Of a stretch of DNA of 64,000 bases, positions 42,099-51,231 are shown one piece after another. The position numbers and the translations under genes are program-made. Origin of the DNA: Streptomyces sp. 11x1. Lineage in GTDB: Bacteria > Actinomycetota > Actinomycetes > Streptomycetales > Streptomycetaceae. The notes under the pieces are model-generated. The model had not been told where the DNA came from, did not search any database, and worked only from the letters and a program-made list of their open reading frames with translations. Position 1 is the stretch's first letter. Every line of letters begins with the position of its first letter. The stretch covers positions 7,403,001 through 7,467,000 of the forward strand of contig NZ_CP122458.1 in NCBI RefSeq assembly GCF_032598905.1, given 5' to 3'.

Positions 42099-44573
42099 AT
42101 GGCGGCAACCCCGGGCACCCGCCCCACCCCGGCCGACGAGGCCCGCGAAGCGGCCGTGGAGAAGGCCCTCGCCAGGCTGGACCTGGACGCCAAGGCGAGG
42201 CTCCTCTCCGGCCAGGACATGTGGACCCTGCCCGCGCTGCCCGAGATCGGCCTGCCCTCGCTGGTCATGTCCGACGGCCCCATCGGCGTCCGGGGAATGC
42301 GCTGGACCGCCGAGGACCCGTCCGTCGCGCTGCCCTCCCCGACCGCCCTGGCCGCCACCTGGGACCCCGAACTCGCCCGCCGTGCCGGGGTGTTGCTGGC
42401 CCAGGAGGCCCGGCGCAAGGGCGTCCACGTCCTGCTCGCCCCCACGGTCAACCTGCACCGCTCACCGCTGGGCGGCCGCCACTTCGAGGCGTACAGCGAG
42501 GACCCGTACCTCACCGGCGAGATCGGCTCGGGCTATGTGACGGGCGTGCAGTCCGGCGGCGTCGGCACCACGGTCAAGCACTTCGTCGCCAACGACGCCG
42601 AGACCGACCGCTTCACGGTGGACAACCTGGTCTCCGAACGCGCCCTGCGCGAGCTGTACCTGGCCCCGTTCGAGGCGATCGTGGCGGGCGCCCACCCCTG
42701 GGGCATCATGACCGCCTACAACCAGGTCAACGGCACCACCATGACCGAGCACCGCCACCTCGTGAACGAGGTCCTGCGCGGCGAGTGGGGCTTCGACGGC
42801 TTCAACGTCTCCGACTGGACGGCCGCCCGCTCGACGACCGACGCCCTCACCGGCGGCCTCGACGTCGCCATGCCCGGCCCGAGGACCGTCTACGGCGAGC
42901 CCCTGGCCGCCGCCGTCCGCGCCGGCGAGGTCACGGAGGCCGCACTCGACGAGGCGGTCCGCCGCGTTCTGCGTCTGGCCGCCCGCGTCGGCATCCTGGA
43001 AGGCGCCGACCCGGTGGTCACCGAACCCCCCGCCCCCGTCGACGGCGAGGCCCTCACCCGCGAGATCGCCCGCCGCTCCTTCGTCCTCGTCCGCAACGAC
43101 GCACCGGCCGGCCGACCGGACGCTCAGGCGGCCCTCCCCCTCGCGCCCGGTTCGACGGTCGCCCTCAGCGGCGCCGCGGCCCGCGACGCCCGCGTCCTCG
43201 GCGGTGGCTCGGCCACCGTCTTCCCCTCCCGCATCGTCTCCCCGCTCGACGGCCTCACCGCGGCCCTCCCCGAGGGTGCGCTGACGTACTCCGTGGGCGC
43301 GGACCCCAACGAGGAACTGGCCGTCGCCGACAAGGGGTTCACCCTCCAGGCCGTCTGCCGCGACGTCTCCGGCACGGTCATCGGCACCCGCTCCGCGCCC
43401 AACGGCCACATCCAGTGGACGGGTTCGGACCTCCCGGACGGCGTCACCCACACCACCCTGCACACCGTCGAGGTCACCGGCACCTTCACCCCCCGCGAGA
43501 CCGGCACGCACACCTTCGGCATCAAGGGCCTCGGCGCCTACACCCTCACCGTCGACGGCACCACCCACTTCGACGGCGTCCAGACCACCGACACCGACGA
43601 CCCCTTCGTGTCGTTCTTCGGCGCTCCCGTCCCCCTGGCCCAGGTAGGCCTGACCGAGGGCACCCCGGTGCGGGTCTCCCTCACCCATGTCGTGGAGCTC
43701 GCCCCCGACGCCCCCAGCACGATGCTCGCCTTCTCGCTCTGCCACCGGGACCCCCAGCGTGACCCCGACGACCTGATCGCCGAGGCCGCCCGTGCCGCCC
43801 GCGCCGCCGACACGGCCGTCGTCGTGGTCGCCACCACCGAGCGCGTCGAGTCCGAGGGCTTCGACCGCACGGACCTCCGCCTGCCCGGCCGCCAGGACGA
43901 CCTGGTCCGCGCGGTGGCCGCCGCCAACCCCGCCACGGTCGTGGTCGTCAACGCGGGCTCCCCGGTGCAGCTCCCGTGGCGCGACGAGGTGGCCGCCGTC
44001 CTCCTCACCTGGTTCCCCGGCCAGGAGGGCGGCGCCGCCCTCGCCGACGTCCTCACCGGCACCCACGAGCCCGGCGGCCGCCTCCCCACCACCTGGGGCG
44101 ACCTGTCCGAGGCCCCCGTCACCCAGGTCACCCCCACGTCCGGCGAACTCACCTACGACGAGGGCGTCTTCATCGGATACCGGGCCTGGGACCAGGAGAA
44201 CAGGACCCCCACATACCCCTTCGGCCACGGCCTCGGCTACACCGACTGGACGTACGAGTCCCTCGACGTCAACGGCACGACGGCCACGGTGAGGGTACGC
44301 AACTCGGGCACCCGCGAGGGCCGGGAGACCATCCAGCTCTACCTGGCCCCCACGACCCCGGACGAGAACCGCCCGACCCGCTGGCTGGCGGGCTTCGCGA
44401 CGGTGGAGGCGGCCCCGGGCGAGACGGCGGAAGCCGTCATCGAACTCCCGCGCCGCGCCTTCGAGATCTGGGACGAGAACACCAACGCGTGGGTGTACGT
44501 GGAGGGTTCGTACGAGGTGGCAGCGGGCCGCTCGATCGCCGACCGCCGCATCACGGTGACGGTCGAGGCATAG
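42099..44573 (+). CDS. GH3 beta-glucosidase with PA14 domain
   Basis: 824 aa from ATG 42099 (AGAGGAGG at 7 nt); an in-frame ATG at 42057 with AGGTGG upstream is possible. Order: GH3 N-domain with VMSDGPIGVRG, LAPTVNLHRSPLGGRHFEAY, GTTVKHFVANDAE and nucleophile Asp in FNVSDWTA (D239); GH3 C-domain, split by a PA14 insertion at about residues 420-530 (FTPRETGTHTFGIKGLGAYT); then RLPTTWGDLSEAPV, YPFGHGLGYT and a C-terminal FnIII-like domain. No signal peptide, so it acts inside on imported oligosaccharides. A divergent TetR gene probably controls it. Confidence 0.93.
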   Translation: MAATPGTRPTPADEAREAAVEKALARLDLDAKARLLSGQDMWTLPALPEIGLPSLVMSDGPIGVRGMRWTAEDPSVALPSPTALAATWDPELARRAGVLLAQEARRKGVHVLLAPTVNLHRSPLGGRHFEAYSEDPYLTGEIGSGYVTGVQSGGVGTTVKHFVANDAETDRFTVDNLVSERALRELYLAPFEAIVAGAHPWGIMTAYNQVNGTTMTEHRHLVNEVLRGEWGFDGFNVSDWTAARSTTDALTGGLDVAMPGPRTVYGEPLAAAVRAGEVTEAALDEAVRRVLRLAARVGILEGADPVVTEPPAPVDGEALTREIARRSFVLVRNDAPAGRPDAQAALPLAPGSTVALSGAAARDARVLGGGSATVFPSRIVSPLDGLTAALPEGALTYSVGADPNEELAVADKGFTLQAVCRDVSGTVIGTRSAPNGHIQWTGSDLPDGVTHTTLHTVEVTGTFTPRETGTHTFGIKGLGAYTLTVDGTTHFDGVQTTDTDDPFVSFFGAPVPLAQVGLTEGTPVRVSLTHVVELAPDAPSTMLAFSLCHRDPQRDPDDLIAEAARAARAADTAVVVVATTERVESEGFDRTDLRLPGRQDDLVRAVAAANPATVVVVNAGSPVQLPWRDEVAAVLLTWFPGQEGGAALADVLTGTHEPGGRLPTTWGDLSEAPVTQVTPTSGELTYDEGVFIGYRAWDQENRTPTYPFGHGLGYTDWTYESLDVNGTTATVRVRNSGTREGRETIQLYLAPTTPDENRPTRWLAGFATVEAAPGETAEAVIELPRRAFEIWDENTNAWVYVEGSYEVAAGRSIADRRITVTVEA

Positions 44574-44596
44574 GGACTCACCCGCGCCCGACCCAC

Positions 44597-45586
44597 CTAC
44601 GCACGCACCCCGAACCCGTAAACCGTCTCCGACCGATGGACGCCGCCCGGCCGCAACTCCGTACTCGGGAACCGCGGCCGGTTCGGCGAGTCGGGAAAGT
44701 GCTGGGTCTCCAGCGCGATCCCGTCTCCGGGCCCGAACGGCCCCTCCAGACGATCCGCCGTGTAGAGCTGCATCCCCGGCTCGGTCGTCGCCACGCCCAA
44801 CACCCGCCCCGACCCCGGCTCCCACAGCTCGGCGACGGGCTCGGCGCCCTCCGTGACCCCCTTGTCGAGCACGAAGTTGTGGTCGTACCCGCTCCCCACC
44901 TTCCGCGCCACCCGGAAGTCGAACCGGGTCCCCTCGACGTCCGTCGGCTCGCCGGCCGGAATCAGGTCCGCGTCGACCGGCGTCACCCGCGACGCGTCGA
45001 TCCGCAGCTCGTGCCCACCGGCAGGCCCCGACGTCGCCCCGGCCAGGTTCCAGTACGAGTGATTGGTCAGGTTCACCACGGTCGGCGCGTCCGTGACCGC
45101 CTCGTACGCGATCCGCAGCGCGCGCCCGTCCTCCGCCAGCGTGTACGTGGCGGAGACCTCCAGCCGCCCGGGGAACCCCTCCTCACCGTCCGGGCTCACC
45201 CGCGACAGCCGCACCCCGGCCCCGCCCGCGACGCCCTCCGCCTCCCACACCCGCTTGTCGAAGCCGAGCGGACCGCCGTGCAAGGAGTTCGGCGGATTGT
45301 TGCGCACCAGCTCGTACGTCCGCCCGTCGAGGGTGAACCGCCCGCCGGCGATCCGGTTGGCGTACCGGCCGATGAGCGCCCCGAAGAACGGCCCTTGATG
45401 GCGCAGGTACCCGTCGATGCCGGCGAACCCCAGCACCACGTCGGCGGTCCGCCCGTCCCGGTCGGGAATCTCGACGGACTGCACGATCCCGCCGTACGTC
45501 AGCACGCGCACCCGCGTCCCGCCCCGCTCCAGCGTCCACCGACGCACGGCCGTGCCGTCGGGAAGTGTGCCGAATGGTTCGCTCAT
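44597..45586 (-). CDS. Aldose 1-epimerase (galactose mutarotase), copy 2
   Basis: 329-aa paralogue of the enzyme at 13.7 kb. Seen: GGIVQSVEIPD, GRYANRIAGGRF, NSLHGGPLGFD, TVVNLTNHSYWNLAG, DHNFVLDKG and LETQHFPDSPNRP with the expected His and Glu residues. It lies 15 bp behind the lipoprotein gene on the same strand and converges on the beta-glucosidase gene 23 bp away, so it may serve glucose released by that enzyme. Weak SD. Confidence 0.9.
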   Translation of the reverse strand: MSEPFGTLPDGTAVRRWTLERGGTRVRVLTYGGIVQSVEIPDRDGRTADVVLGFAGIDGYLRHQGPFFGALIGRYANRIAGGRFTLDGRTYELVRNNPPNSLHGGPLGFDKRVWEAEGVAGGAGVRLSRVSPDGEEGFPGRLEVSATYTLAEDGRALRIAYEAVTDAPTVVNLTNHSYWNLAGATSGPAGGHELRIDASRVTPVDADLIPAGEPTDVEGTRFDFRVARKVGSGYDHNFVLDKGVTEGAEPVAELWEPGSGRVLGVATTEPGMQLYTADRLEGPFGPGDGIALETQHFPDSPNRPRFPSTELRPGGVHRSETVYGFGVRA

Positions 45587-45601
45587 GAGCGAGACCCTAG
45601 G

Positions 45602-46501
45602 TCACGACTCCTTGGCGCTGACGATGCGGTACGCGATCTCCGCCAGCCGCGCCTGCCCGTCCACGCTCGGATGGAACCAGTCCCACTGGCTGAGCTGGGC
45701 CCGCCCGAAGCGGTAGTCGAAGACGGCGTCCCCGTCGTACCGGCAGTGGCGGTCCTTCGCGCAGACCTCGCGCAGCACGTCGTTGTACGCCTCCACCCGG
45801 TCCTGGACGGCGTCGCGCCGCTGCCCGGCCGCCGTGGTGAGGGCGTCCGGGTCGGCCAGCATCGACGGGCAGATGCCCAGCTTCCACACCTGCTTGCCGA
45901 CCTGGCTGGTACGGCCCTCGGACCACAGCCGCTTCAGATCCGGCACGCTCGCCACGAACACCTGCGCCTTGGGCAGGGCGTCCCGAAGCGTCGCCATCGA
46001 GTCCTCGAAGTCCGCGCGGAAGTCGGCCACCGGCGTCATGGCGTCGACGGTCGCGCGGCACGCGTCGTTCGCGCCGACCATCACCGTGACCAGCTCGGGC
46101 TCACGGGTCACCGCCCGGGCGATCTGGTTCGGCAGGTCGGCCATCCGGGCCCCGGTGATCGCGTAGTTCCAGCTTCGCTCCAGCGCGCCGGAGCGCCCCA
46201 GCAGCCGTACGGCGAGACTGTCGACGGAGACGTCGGTGCCGGTCGCCCAGGACACCTCGGGGCAGTCGGAGAGGACCTTGCACGCGTCGAAGCCCCGGGT
46301 GATGGAATCCCCCACGGCGACCAGCGACTCGGGGGTGCTGTCCCAGGCGGGTGTGGGCGTGGGCGACGCGGCGGCACGCGGGCCCGTCCTCTCGGGGCCG
46401 GGGGAGTCGCCACCGGTGGCGTCGCACCCGGTCACGGCCAGCAGGACCACGACCGAGACCGCGCCCCACACCGCCCTCGATCGGTGGCGTCGCTTCCGCA
46501 T
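45602..46501 (-). CDS. SGNH/GDSL-family lipoprotein hydrolase
   Basis: 299 aa. Signal peptide MRKRRHRSRAVWGAVSVVVL and lipobox AVTGC (C26), followed by a Pro/Thr/Ser linker and the SGNH domain: block I LVAVGDSITRGFD (Ser), NYAITGARMADLP, block III VMVGANDACR and the C-terminal WDWFHPSVDGQARLAE with Asp/His. It is a surface-anchored esterase or lipase related to the actinobacterial SGNH lipases. ATG 46501 has GAGGGGACC upstream. Probably first gene of a pair with the mutarotase. Substrate unknown. Confidence 0.88.
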   Translation of the reverse strand: MRKRRHRSRAVWGAVSVVVLLAVTGCDATGGDSPGPERTGPRAAASPTPTPAWDSTPESLVAVGDSITRGFDACKVLSDCPEVSWATGTDVSVDSLAVRLLGRSGALERSWNYAITGARMADLPNQIARAVTREPELVTVMVGANDACRATVDAMTPVADFRADFEDSMATLRDALPKAQVFVASVPDLKRLWSEGRTSQVGKQVWKLGICPSMLADPDALTTAAGQRRDAVQDRVEAYNDVLREVCAKDRHCRYDGDAVFDYRFGRAQLSQWDWFHPSVDGQARLAEIAYRIVSAKES

Positions 46502-46790
46502 GCCCTGGTCCCCTCGTCGGTCCTGCACGTGCAAGTTCCCACCCATCACAACGCACGGGAGTTCCCGACACGGGAGACCGACGAGAACGCCGCGGTGAAA
46601 GGTGCGGAGAAAGGTGCAACTGTTCCGTACCGCACACGCGTCCCCCCGGGTGAAACAGCGCCGCGTCCTGGCGTCGGCTCCGACGGTACGTCACACTCCT
46701 TGCCCCGCCGCACGGTAGCCTCGCCACGTGGCCGCCCTGCCACTGCCGTTCCGTCAGAACGACAAGATGCCCTGCTCTGTGGAGGCCCCG

Positions 46791-47285
46791 GTGACGACAC
46801 GTGGAGTTCTGTACGTGCACTCGGCGCCGCGTGCGCTGTGCCCGCACGTCGAGTGGGCCGTCGCCGGTGTCCTCGGGACCCGCGTGAACCTCGACTGGAT
46901 CCGCCAGCCGGCCGCCCCGGGCACCTGGCGCTCCGAGTTCTCCTGGCAGGGCCAGGCAGGCACCGCCTCCAAGCTGGCGTCCGCACTGCGCGGCTGGCAC
47001 CTGCTGCGCTTCGAGGTCACCGCCGAGCCCTGCGCCACCGCCGAGGGCGAGCGCTACAGCTGCACCCCCGACCTCGGCATCTTCCACGCCGTCACCGGCA
47101 TCCACGGCGACATCCTCATCCCCGAGGACCGCCTGCGCGCGGCGCTGCTCCGAAGCCAACGAGGCGAGACCGACCTGGAGGCCGACCTCTCCAAGCTCCT
47201 GGGCAAGCCCTGGGACGACGAGTTGGAGCCGTTCAGATACGCAGGCGAGGGCGCCCCGGTCCGCTGGCTCCACCAGGTGGTGTAA
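46791..47285 (+). CDS. DUF3145 protein
   Basis: 164-aa soluble protein conserved in actinobacteria and, as here, adjacent to the fatty-acid synthase genes. Seen: TTRGVLYVHSAPRALCPHVE, VAGVLGTRVNLDWIRQPAAP, GWHLLRFEVTAEPC and HAVTGIHGDILIPEDRLRAA. GTG 46791 follows GGAGG at 5 nt; the frame is open upstream but without family sequence. Function unknown. Convergent with fabF. Confidence 0.88.
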   Translation: MTTRGVLYVHSAPRALCPHVEWAVAGVLGTRVNLDWIRQPAAPGTWRSEFSWQGQAGTASKLASALRGWHLLRFEVTAEPCATAEGERYSCTPDLGIFHAVTGIHGDILIPEDRLRAALLRSQRGETDLEADLSKLLGKPWDDELEPFRYAGEGAPVRWLHQVV

Positions 47286-47325
47286 CCCTTCCCAGCGCCG
47301 GGGGCCCGCGGGTCCTTTGCTTTTG

Positions 47326-47383
47326 GGGGCGCGGGGCTGTTTTCGATATGCGGATCCGCCGCGCGGGCGCGAGAAGCCCCACC
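47326..47383. repeat. Streptomyces dispersed intergenic repeat, copy 2
   Basis: GGGGGCGCGGGGCTGT, TCGATATGCGGATCCGCCGC and GGGCGCGAGAAGCCCCAC. Closely similar to 38384-38440 in its first half and to 61754-61784 in its last. Between the convergent DUF3145 and fabF genes. Confidence 0.8.
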
Positions 47384-47418
47384 GACCCGCACCCGGCCGA
47401 CAACGCACGACACAACGA

Positions 47419-47457
47419 CGTGTGGCCCGAATCCCTGAAAGGGACCCGGGCCACACG
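47419..47457 (-). terminator. Terminator of the fab operon
   Basis: Outer 11-bp stem (47419-47429 with 47447-47457) enclosing an inner TCCCT/AGGGA hairpin; 15 nt past the fabF stop on the minus strand. Confidence 0.8.
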
Positions 47458-47472
47458 CGCGTCAGCGAACGA

Positions 47473-48744
47473 TCAAACCGTCCGGAACGCCAGCACCACG
47501 TTGTGCCCACCGAACCCGAACGAGTCGTTGAGGGCGGCGATGCGGCCCTCCACCGGCAGCTTGCGAGCCTCGCCCCGCACGATGTCGGCGTTCGCCTCCG
47601 CCTCGGGGTCCAGGTCGTTCACATTGATCGTCGGCGGAGCCACCCGGTGGTACAGCGCGAGCACCGTCGCCACCGTCTCGACACCACCGGCGCCGCCCAG
47701 CAGATGCCCGGTCATCGACTTCGTCGCCGACACCGCGAAGTGGTCGGTGTCGTCACCGAACACCTTCCGCAGCGCCTTCAGCTCCGCGATGTCACCGGCC
47801 GGCGTCGACGTCCCGTGCGCGTTGACGTGCACGATCTCCGCCGGGTCCAGGTCGGTGCTGTCCAGCAGGTTCTGCAGGGCGTGGGCGATGCCCCGCCCCT
47901 CCGGCTCCGGCTGCACGATGTCGTGGCCGTCGGCGGAGATGCCCTGGCCCACGGCCTCGGCGTAGACCCGGGCACCCCGCGCCGCCGCGTGCTCCGCCGA
48001 CTCCAGGACCACGACACCGGCGCCCTCGCCGAGGACGAAGCCGTCACGGCCGGTGTCGTACGGACGGGACGCGCCCTGCGGGTCCTCGTTGTTCTTGGAC
48101 ATCGCCATCATGTTGCCGAACGCGGCGATCGGCAGCGGGTGGATGGCGGCCTCGGTACCACCGGCGATCACGACGTCGGCGCGGCCGGTGCGGATCATCT
48201 CGATGGCGTAGCCGATGGCCTCGGCGCCCGACGCGCAGGCGGAGACCGGGGTGTGCACACCGGCGCGCGCGCCGACGTACAGACCGACGTTGGCCGACGG
48301 GCCGTTGGGCATCAGCATCGGCACGGTGTGCGGGGAGACACGGCGTACGCCCTTCTCCTTCAGCACGTCGTACTGGTCCAGCAGGGTCGTCACACCACCG
48401 ATGCCGGAGGCGATGACCGCGCCGACGCGGTCCGCGTCGACGGTGCCGTCGTCGGCCGAGGTCTCCGAGTAACCGGCGTCGGCCCACGCCTCCTTGGCCG
48501 CGATCAGCGCGAACTGCGCCGAGCGGTCCAGCCGACGGGCCTGAGGCCGGGGGATGACCTCGGTCGGCTCCACGGCGATCTGCGCGGCGATGCGGACCGC
48601 CTGGTCGGCGGCCCACTCCTGCTCCAGGGGACCGACACCGGACTTGCCGGCGACCAGCCCCTCCCAGGTGGAAGTCGCGTCGCCACCCAGCGGTGTGGTT
48701 GCGCCGATACCGGTGACGACCACGGTGCGATTGGTCGAGCTCAC
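47473..48744 (-). CDS. fabF: Beta-ketoacyl-ACP synthase II
   Basis: Elongating condensing enzyme of type II fatty-acid synthesis, 423 aa. Seen: VVVTGIGATTPLGGD, active-site Cys in SACASGAEA, the catalytic His pair in VNAHGTSTPAGD and SMTGHLLG, and GFGGHNVVLAF at the C-terminus. GTG 48744 has GGAGAAC upstream; a TTG 15 nt earlier is in frame but lies within that SD. Last gene of fabD-fabH-acpP-fabF; the organism's main KAS II. Confidence 0.96.
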   Translation of the reverse strand: MSSTNRTVVVTGIGATTPLGGDATSTWEGLVAGKSGVGPLEQEWAADQAVRIAAQIAVEPTEVIPRPQARRLDRSAQFALIAAKEAWADAGYSETSADDGTVDADRVGAVIASGIGGVTTLLDQYDVLKEKGVRRVSPHTVPMLMPNGPSANVGLYVGARAGVHTPVSACASGAEAIGYAIEMIRTGRADVVIAGGTEAAIHPLPIAAFGNMMAMSKNNEDPQGASRPYDTGRDGFVLGEGAGVVVLESAEHAAARGARVYAEAVGQGISADGHDIVQPEPEGRGIAHALQNLLDSTDLDPAEIVHVNAHGTSTPAGDIAELKALRKVFGDDTDHFAVSATKSMTGHLLGGAGGVETVATVLALYHRVAPPTINVNDLDPEAEANADIVRGEARKLPVEGRIAALNDSFGFGGHNVVLAFRTV

Positions 48745-48820
48745 GGGAATGTTCTCCAACGGTTACGAGGATTCAGCGGCGCCACCGCCGGGTGGCGGGG
48801 CAAACGGACTGCTCCGCGGA

Positions 48821-48841
48821 GGATCGGGCCGGACCCGATCC
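48821..48841 (-). promoter_or_regulatory. Hairpin between acpP and fabF
   Basis: GGATCGGG (48821-48828) pairs with CCCGATCC (48834-48841), 5-nt loop, directly behind the acpP stop. A second small hairpin, GCCACC/GGTGGC, lies at 48781-48796. They probably act as partial terminators or 3' stabilisers that raise acpP mRNA over fabF. Confidence 0.6.
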
Positions 48842-48847
48842 GCCGGA

Positions 48848-49096
48848 TCAGCCCTGGTGCTTGAGGATGTACTCGGTCGCGTCGCCGACCGTCTTGAGGT
48901 TCTTGACGTCGTCGTCCGGGATCTTGACGTCGAAGCGCTCTTCGGCGGCGACGACGACCTCGACCATGGACAGCGAGTCGACGTCCAGGTCGTCGGTGAA
49001 GGACTTGTCCAGCTGGACGTCCTCGACCGGGATGCCGGCGATCTCGTTCACGATGTCGGCGAGACCGGCGACGATCTCTTCCTGGGTGGCGGCCAT
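48848..49096 (-). CDS. acpP: Acyl carrier protein
   Basis: 82-aa acidic carrier protein of fatty-acid synthesis. The phosphopantetheine Ser lies in DDLDVDSLSMVEVV (about residue 41). AAGGAG lies 9 nt before the ATG. Hairpins on both sides set it apart from fabH and fabF within the operon, consistent with the high cellular demand for ACP. Clearly the fatty-acid ACP by context rather than a polyketide ACP. Confidence 0.96.
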   Translation of the reverse strand: MAATQEEIVAGLADIVNEIAGIPVEDVQLDKSFTDDLDVDSLSMVEVVVAAEERFDVKIPDDDVKNLKTVGDATEYILKHQG

Positions 49097-49175
49097 GTCA
49101 GGCGCTCCTTCGTAGATTTCAGACTGTTTCGAGAGGGTGGGGCGGCCCGCCGCGTCAGCGGCAGGTTGTGCTGTT

Positions 49176-49205
49176 CCCGCGCCGGACCACAAGATCCGGC
49201 GCGGG
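49176..49205 (-). promoter_or_regulatory. Hairpin between fabH and acpP
   Basis: Perfect 11-bp stem (49176-49186 with 49195-49205), 8-nt loop, 3 nt after the fabH stop and 80 nt before the acpP ATG. Likely attenuator or processing site. Confidence 0.65.
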
Positions 49206-49208
49206 TGC

Positions 49209-50240
49209 CTAGGGGAGGGTAACGACCGTCGCGGCGTACACGAGACCCGCCCCGAAGCCGATGACGAGCGCGGTGTCGCCGCTCTTCGCCTCGCCGGTCG
49301 CCAGGAGCCGCTCCATCGCGAGCGGGATCGAGGCGGCCGAGGTGTTGCCGGTGGTACGCACGTCACGCGCGACCGTGACGTGCTCCGGCAGCTTGAGTGT
49401 CTTCACCATCGAGTCGATGATCCGCTCGTTGGCCTGGTGCGGAATGAAGACGTCCAGGTCGTCCGAGGTGATCCCGGCCGCGTCCAGCGCCTGCTGCGCG
49501 ACCTTCGCCATCTCGAACACGGCCCAGCGGAACACCGCCTGGCCCTCCTGCGTGATCGCGGGGAACTTGACGTTGCCCTCGCTGTCGAGCGGGAGCTTCT
49601 CGAGGTCACCGATCCGGTACTCGTTCCACGGGACCGTCTGCTTGATCGTTCCGGCCTTGTCGCCCTCGGAACCCCACACCGTCGGGCCGATGTGCGGCTC
49701 CTGGGAGGGACCGACGACGACCGCGCCGGCGCCGTCACCGAAGAGGAAGGCCGTGGCCCGGTCCTCCAGGTCGGTCAGGTCGGACAGCCGCTCGACCCCG
49801 ATGACGAGGACGTACTCGGCCGAACCCTCGACGATCATGCCCTTGGCGAGGGTGAGGCCGTAGCCGAAGCCCGCGCAGCCGGCCGAGATGTCGAAGGCGG
49901 CGGCCTTGGCCGTGCCCAGCTTGTCGGCGATCTCGGTGGCGACGGCCGGGGTCTGGCTGAAGTGCGACACGGTCGAGACAACGACCGCGCCGATCTGCTC
50001 GGCGGAGATCCCGGCGTCGGCGATCGCCTTGCCGGACGCCTCGACGGACATGGCGGCGACGGTCTCCTCGTCGTTCGCCCAGTGCCGGGTCTCGATGCCG
50101 GAGCGGGAGCGGATCCACTCGTCGGACGAGTCGATCTTCTCCAGGATCACGTCGTTGGGCACCACCCGGACCGGGCGGTAGCCACCCACGCCGAGGATGC
50201 GCGCGTACGGAGCGCCTTTGCCAGGCCTGATCTTCGACAT
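49209..50240 (-). CDS. fabH: Beta-ketoacyl-ACP synthase III
   Basis: Initiating condensing enzyme that joins an acyl-CoA primer (including branched C4-C5 primers in Streptomyces) to malonyl-ACP. 343 aa. Seen: ILGVGGYRPVRVV, DEWIRSRSGIETRHWA, active Cys in ISAGCAGFGYGL, FIPHQANERIID with catalytic His, and TGNTSAASIPLA with catalytic Asn. AGGAG about 10 nt upstream of ATG. 13 bp behind fabD. Confidence 0.96.
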   Translation of the reverse strand: MSKIRPGKGAPYARILGVGGYRPVRVVPNDVILEKIDSSDEWIRSRSGIETRHWANDEETVAAMSVEASGKAIADAGISAEQIGAVVVSTVSHFSQTPAVATEIADKLGTAKAAAFDISAGCAGFGYGLTLAKGMIVEGSAEYVLVIGVERLSDLTDLEDRATAFLFGDGAGAVVVGPSQEPHIGPTVWGSEGDKAGTIKQTVPWNEYRIGDLEKLPLDSEGNVKFPAITQEGQAVFRWAVFEMAKVAQQALDAAGITSDDLDVFIPHQANERIIDSMVKTLKLPEHVTVARDVRTTGNTSAASIPLAMERLLATGEAKSGDTALVIGFGAGLVYAATVVTLP

Positions 50241-50253
50241 AGCTCCGGGGCTC

Positions 50254-51174
50254 CTAGTTCTGGTGCTCGGCGATGAGCGCGCGAGCGGCGTCGAGGTCGT
50301 CCGGTGTCTTCAGCGCCACCGTCGCCACACCCGGCAGCGCCCGCTTGGCGAGTCCGGTGAGCGTGCCGCCGGGGCACACCTCGACGAGCGCGGTCACGCC
50401 CAGCTCCTGGAAGGTCTCCATGCACAGGTCCCAGCGGACCGGGTTGGCGACCTGTCCGACGAGACGGGAGAGCACCTCGGCGCCGGTGGCGACGGCCTGC
50501 CCGTCCTTGTTGGAGACATAGGTGAGCTTCGGGTCCCCGGGGGCGATCTCCTCGGCGGCCTTGGCGAGGCTGTCCACGGCGGGGGCCATGTGGTGCGTGT
50601 GGAAGGCGCCTGCGACCTTCAGGGGCACCACACGACGGACGCCCTCGGGCTTCTCGGCCGTCAGTACGGCGAGCTGCTCCAGGGTGCCGGCGGCGACGAT
50701 CTGGCCCGCGCCGTTCACGTTGGCCGGGGTCAGGCCCAGCCTCTCCAGGTGCGGGATCGTCACCTCGGGGTCGCCGCCGAGCAGCGCCGACATCCCGGTC
50801 TCGGTGATCGCGGCGGCCTCGGCCATGGCCAGGCCCCGCTTGCGGACGAGGGTCAGCGCGGCCGTGTCGTCGAGGACACCAGCGAACGCGGCGGCGGTGA
50901 TCTCGCCCACGCTGTGGCCGGCGACCGCGCCGGGCGTCACGTCGCCCAGGGCGGCGGCGGACAGCAGTCCGGCCGCCACGAGCAGCGGCTGGGCCACGGC
51001 GGTGTCGCGGATCGCGTCGGCGTCGGCCTCGGTGCCGTAGTGGGCGAGGTCCAGCCCGATGGCGTCCGACCACGCGCCGAGGCGGTCGGCGGCACCGGGG
51101 AGGTCGAGCCAAGGAGTCAGGAAGCCGGGCGTCTGGGCGCCCTGGCCGGGAGCGACGAGTACGAGCACTCTCAC
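50254..51174 (-). CDS. fabD: Malonyl-CoA:ACP malonyltransferase
   Basis: Loads malonyl units on ACP for fatty-acid and often polyketide synthesis. 306 aa. Seen: VLVAPGQGAQTPGFL, nucleophile in AGHSVGEITAAAFAG, ANVNGAGQIVAAG and catalytic His in GAFHTHHMAPA. GTG 51174 (AAGAGAG upstream) is chosen; a second GTG two codons on is possible. First gene of the fab operon; the FasR-type palindrome lies 58 bp upstream. Confidence 0.96.
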   Translation of the reverse strand: MRVLVLVAPGQGAQTPGFLTPWLDLPGAADRLGAWSDAIGLDLAHYGTEADADAIRDTAVAQPLLVAAGLLSAAALGDVTPGAVAGHSVGEITAAAFAGVLDDTAALTLVRKRGLAMAEAAAITETGMSALLGGDPEVTIPHLERLGLTPANVNGAGQIVAAGTLEQLAVLTAEKPEGVRRVVPLKVAGAFHTHHMAPAVDSLAKAAEEIAPGDPKLTYVSNKDGQAVATGAEVLSRLVGQVANPVRWDLCMETFQELGVTALVEVCPGGTLTGLAKRALPGVATVALKTPDDLDAARALIAEHQN

Positions 51175-51231
51175 ACTCTCTCTTGGGGACGGCTCAGGCC
51201 GCCCGTGAGGACAGGGACGAAGAACACGAGG

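Noticed and set aside
46590..46620. GAAAGGTGC direct repeats (12-bp period) between lipoprotein and DUF3145 genes
   Set aside because: Only two short copies, not convincingly related to either promoter; could be chance.
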